DNA from: Bacteroides propionicigenes
Lineage (GTDB): Bacteria > Bacteroidota > Bacteroidia > Bacteroidales > Bacteroidaceae
Assembly: GCF_018390535.1 (NCBI RefSeq)
Contig: NZ_JAHBBW010000002.1
Coordinates: forward strand, 372,001-436,000
Length of the DNA stretch: 64,000 nucleotides
Direction: 5' to 3'
Position 1 is the stretch's first letter. Every line of letters starts with the position of its first letter. Below the pieces are notes generated by a model. That model ran no database searches and was not told the DNA's origin. It saw only the letters and a program-made list of their open reading frames with translations. Made by a program: the position numbers and the translations under genes. Below are positions 63,467 through 64,000 of this stretch, one piece after another.

Positions 63467-63626
63467 TTTTCCCGCAGATTTCCGTGTCGATTTCATAGTC
63501 CCCGTAATTTTTGAATTCATAGTCCACTTCGCTGATAATTTCGTCAACCTCTTCGTCCGTTATCTCATCGGCCTTCGGGTTGTCGATATCGAGCCGTACG
63601 GTCAGGTAGATGGTTCTTGTTGCCAT
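63447..63626 (-). CDS. Small acidic hypothetical protein
   Basis: 59 residues from MATRTIYLTV. Strongly acidic middle (ADEITDEEVDEIISEVDYEF). One beta strand then helix. No family recognised. Overlaps the next gene by 20 bases. Confidence 0.5.
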   Translation of the reverse strand: MATRTIYLTVRLDIDNPKADEITDEEVDEIISEVDYEFKNYGDYEIDTEICGKNDEGGL

Positions 63627-63660
63627 AATATCATACATTTTTTAGTGTCACAAAGCCGGC

Positions 63661-64000
63661 CTATGACAGGCCGACGGTATATTTCTCTATCAGCCGCTTC
63701 CGGTACGCCTTGTCCTTTCCGGCGGCAAGGCTTGCCAGTTTGCGGATATTCCGGTTGGCTTTTTCCGCGACCTGCTCCACGGTCGGTCCGGGAGTCATGA
63801 AATCACGGCATCCGGCACTGCAATACAGCTGCTTTTCCTTGACCGTCCTGCCACAGGCCGGACACCGGCGCTTGCCGTCACGCTCCAGCACTTCCAGAAT
63901 ATTGGCATGAATGCCTTTCCACCATTCAATACGGTCTATGTCATAATCGTAGACGGTTATCGTGTTCCCGAAACTGCGGGCTTCGACCTCAACGGCAATG
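63661..64000 (-). CDS. Zinc-ribbon protein, N-terminus outside the window
   Basis: The frame stays open from the stop at 63661 to the window edge, giving at least 112 codons; an internal GTG at 63891 is not the true start. Visible part: ITVYDYDIDRIEWWKGIHANILEVLERDG, then CPACG and a second Cys pair (about 45-65 from the visible start) forming a zinc ribbon, then a basic helical C-terminus. Quoted run is split by Cys spacing in the protein only in part; the key residues are C-P-A-C and C-S-A-G-C. Family not recognised. Confidence 0.55.
   Translation of the reverse strand, partial: IAVEVEARSFGNTITVYDYDIDRIEWWKGIHANILEVLERDGKRRCPACGRTVKEKQLYCSAGCRDFMTPGPTVEQVAEKANRNIRKLASLAAGKDKAYRKRLIEKYTVGLS

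Overview
The window reads as chromosome of a gut Bacteroides (or close Bacteroidales relative). The evidence is SusC/SusD and hybrid two-component (HTCS) genes, serine-type sulfatases, many Bacteroidota-restricted DUF families (DUF2851, DUF4348, DUF3108, DUF4254, DUF6078), and repeated TAnnTTTG promoter boxes. No tRNA, rRNA, CRISPR array, transposase or integrase was found. Species was not assigned.

Layout. 0-1.1 kb: end of a DUF2851 gene and a DUF4348 gene. 1.3-19.9 kb: a chondroitin sulfate/hyaluronan-type utilisation locus. On the + strand are a PL8 lyase and a sulfatase; on the - strand are HTCS, sulfatase, SusC and SusD; divergent from the HTCS are a NahK-like N-acetylhexosamine 1-kinase and a secreted CBM9-like protein. 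30.6-33.3 kb holds a second piece, a GH88 unsaturated uronyl hydrolase overlapping another sulfatase. Together: SusCD import, lyase cleavage, desulfation, GH88 release of the unsaturated uronate, and a plausible kinase for the freed GalNAc/GlcNAc. 20.0-27.0 kb: an RND efflux operon (adaptor, pump, outer-membrane factor) that continues into an LpxA-like acyltransferase.

27.2-44.6 kb: lipoprotein/DUF3108 pair, thioesterase, cysS, HAD phosphatase, mnmA, GH3-family protein, pfkA, rnc-fabF-acpP, purN, pdxB. 44.6-54.1 kb: an ORF6N gene, then an envelope-glycan region (Kdo/WaaP-like kinase, five glycosyltransferase genes, DUF4254, MsbA-like ABC exporter).

54.1-54.7 kb is a non-coding, hairpin-rich junction. 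From 54.7 kb to the right edge the style changes: all genes are on the - strand, small, tightly packed, visibly more G+C-rich and mostly of unknown family. They include an RNase H-like protein, two stand-alone MutS domain I-like proteins, an LPD28-like protein, a radical SAM protein, an HTH protein and a tandem paralogue pair. This looks like the accessory part of an integrated conjugative-type element, but no relaxase, tra, integrase or phage structural gene lies inside the window, so its class is unproven.

Non-coding highlights: a 302-bp near-perfect palindrome (5843-6144), a 22-bp x 6 tandem repeat (35093-35224), an 11-bp inverted repeat upstream of susC, and related inverted repeats on both sides of the efflux outer-membrane gene. 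Several start codons were moved because a promoter -7 box lies downstream of the longest possible start.
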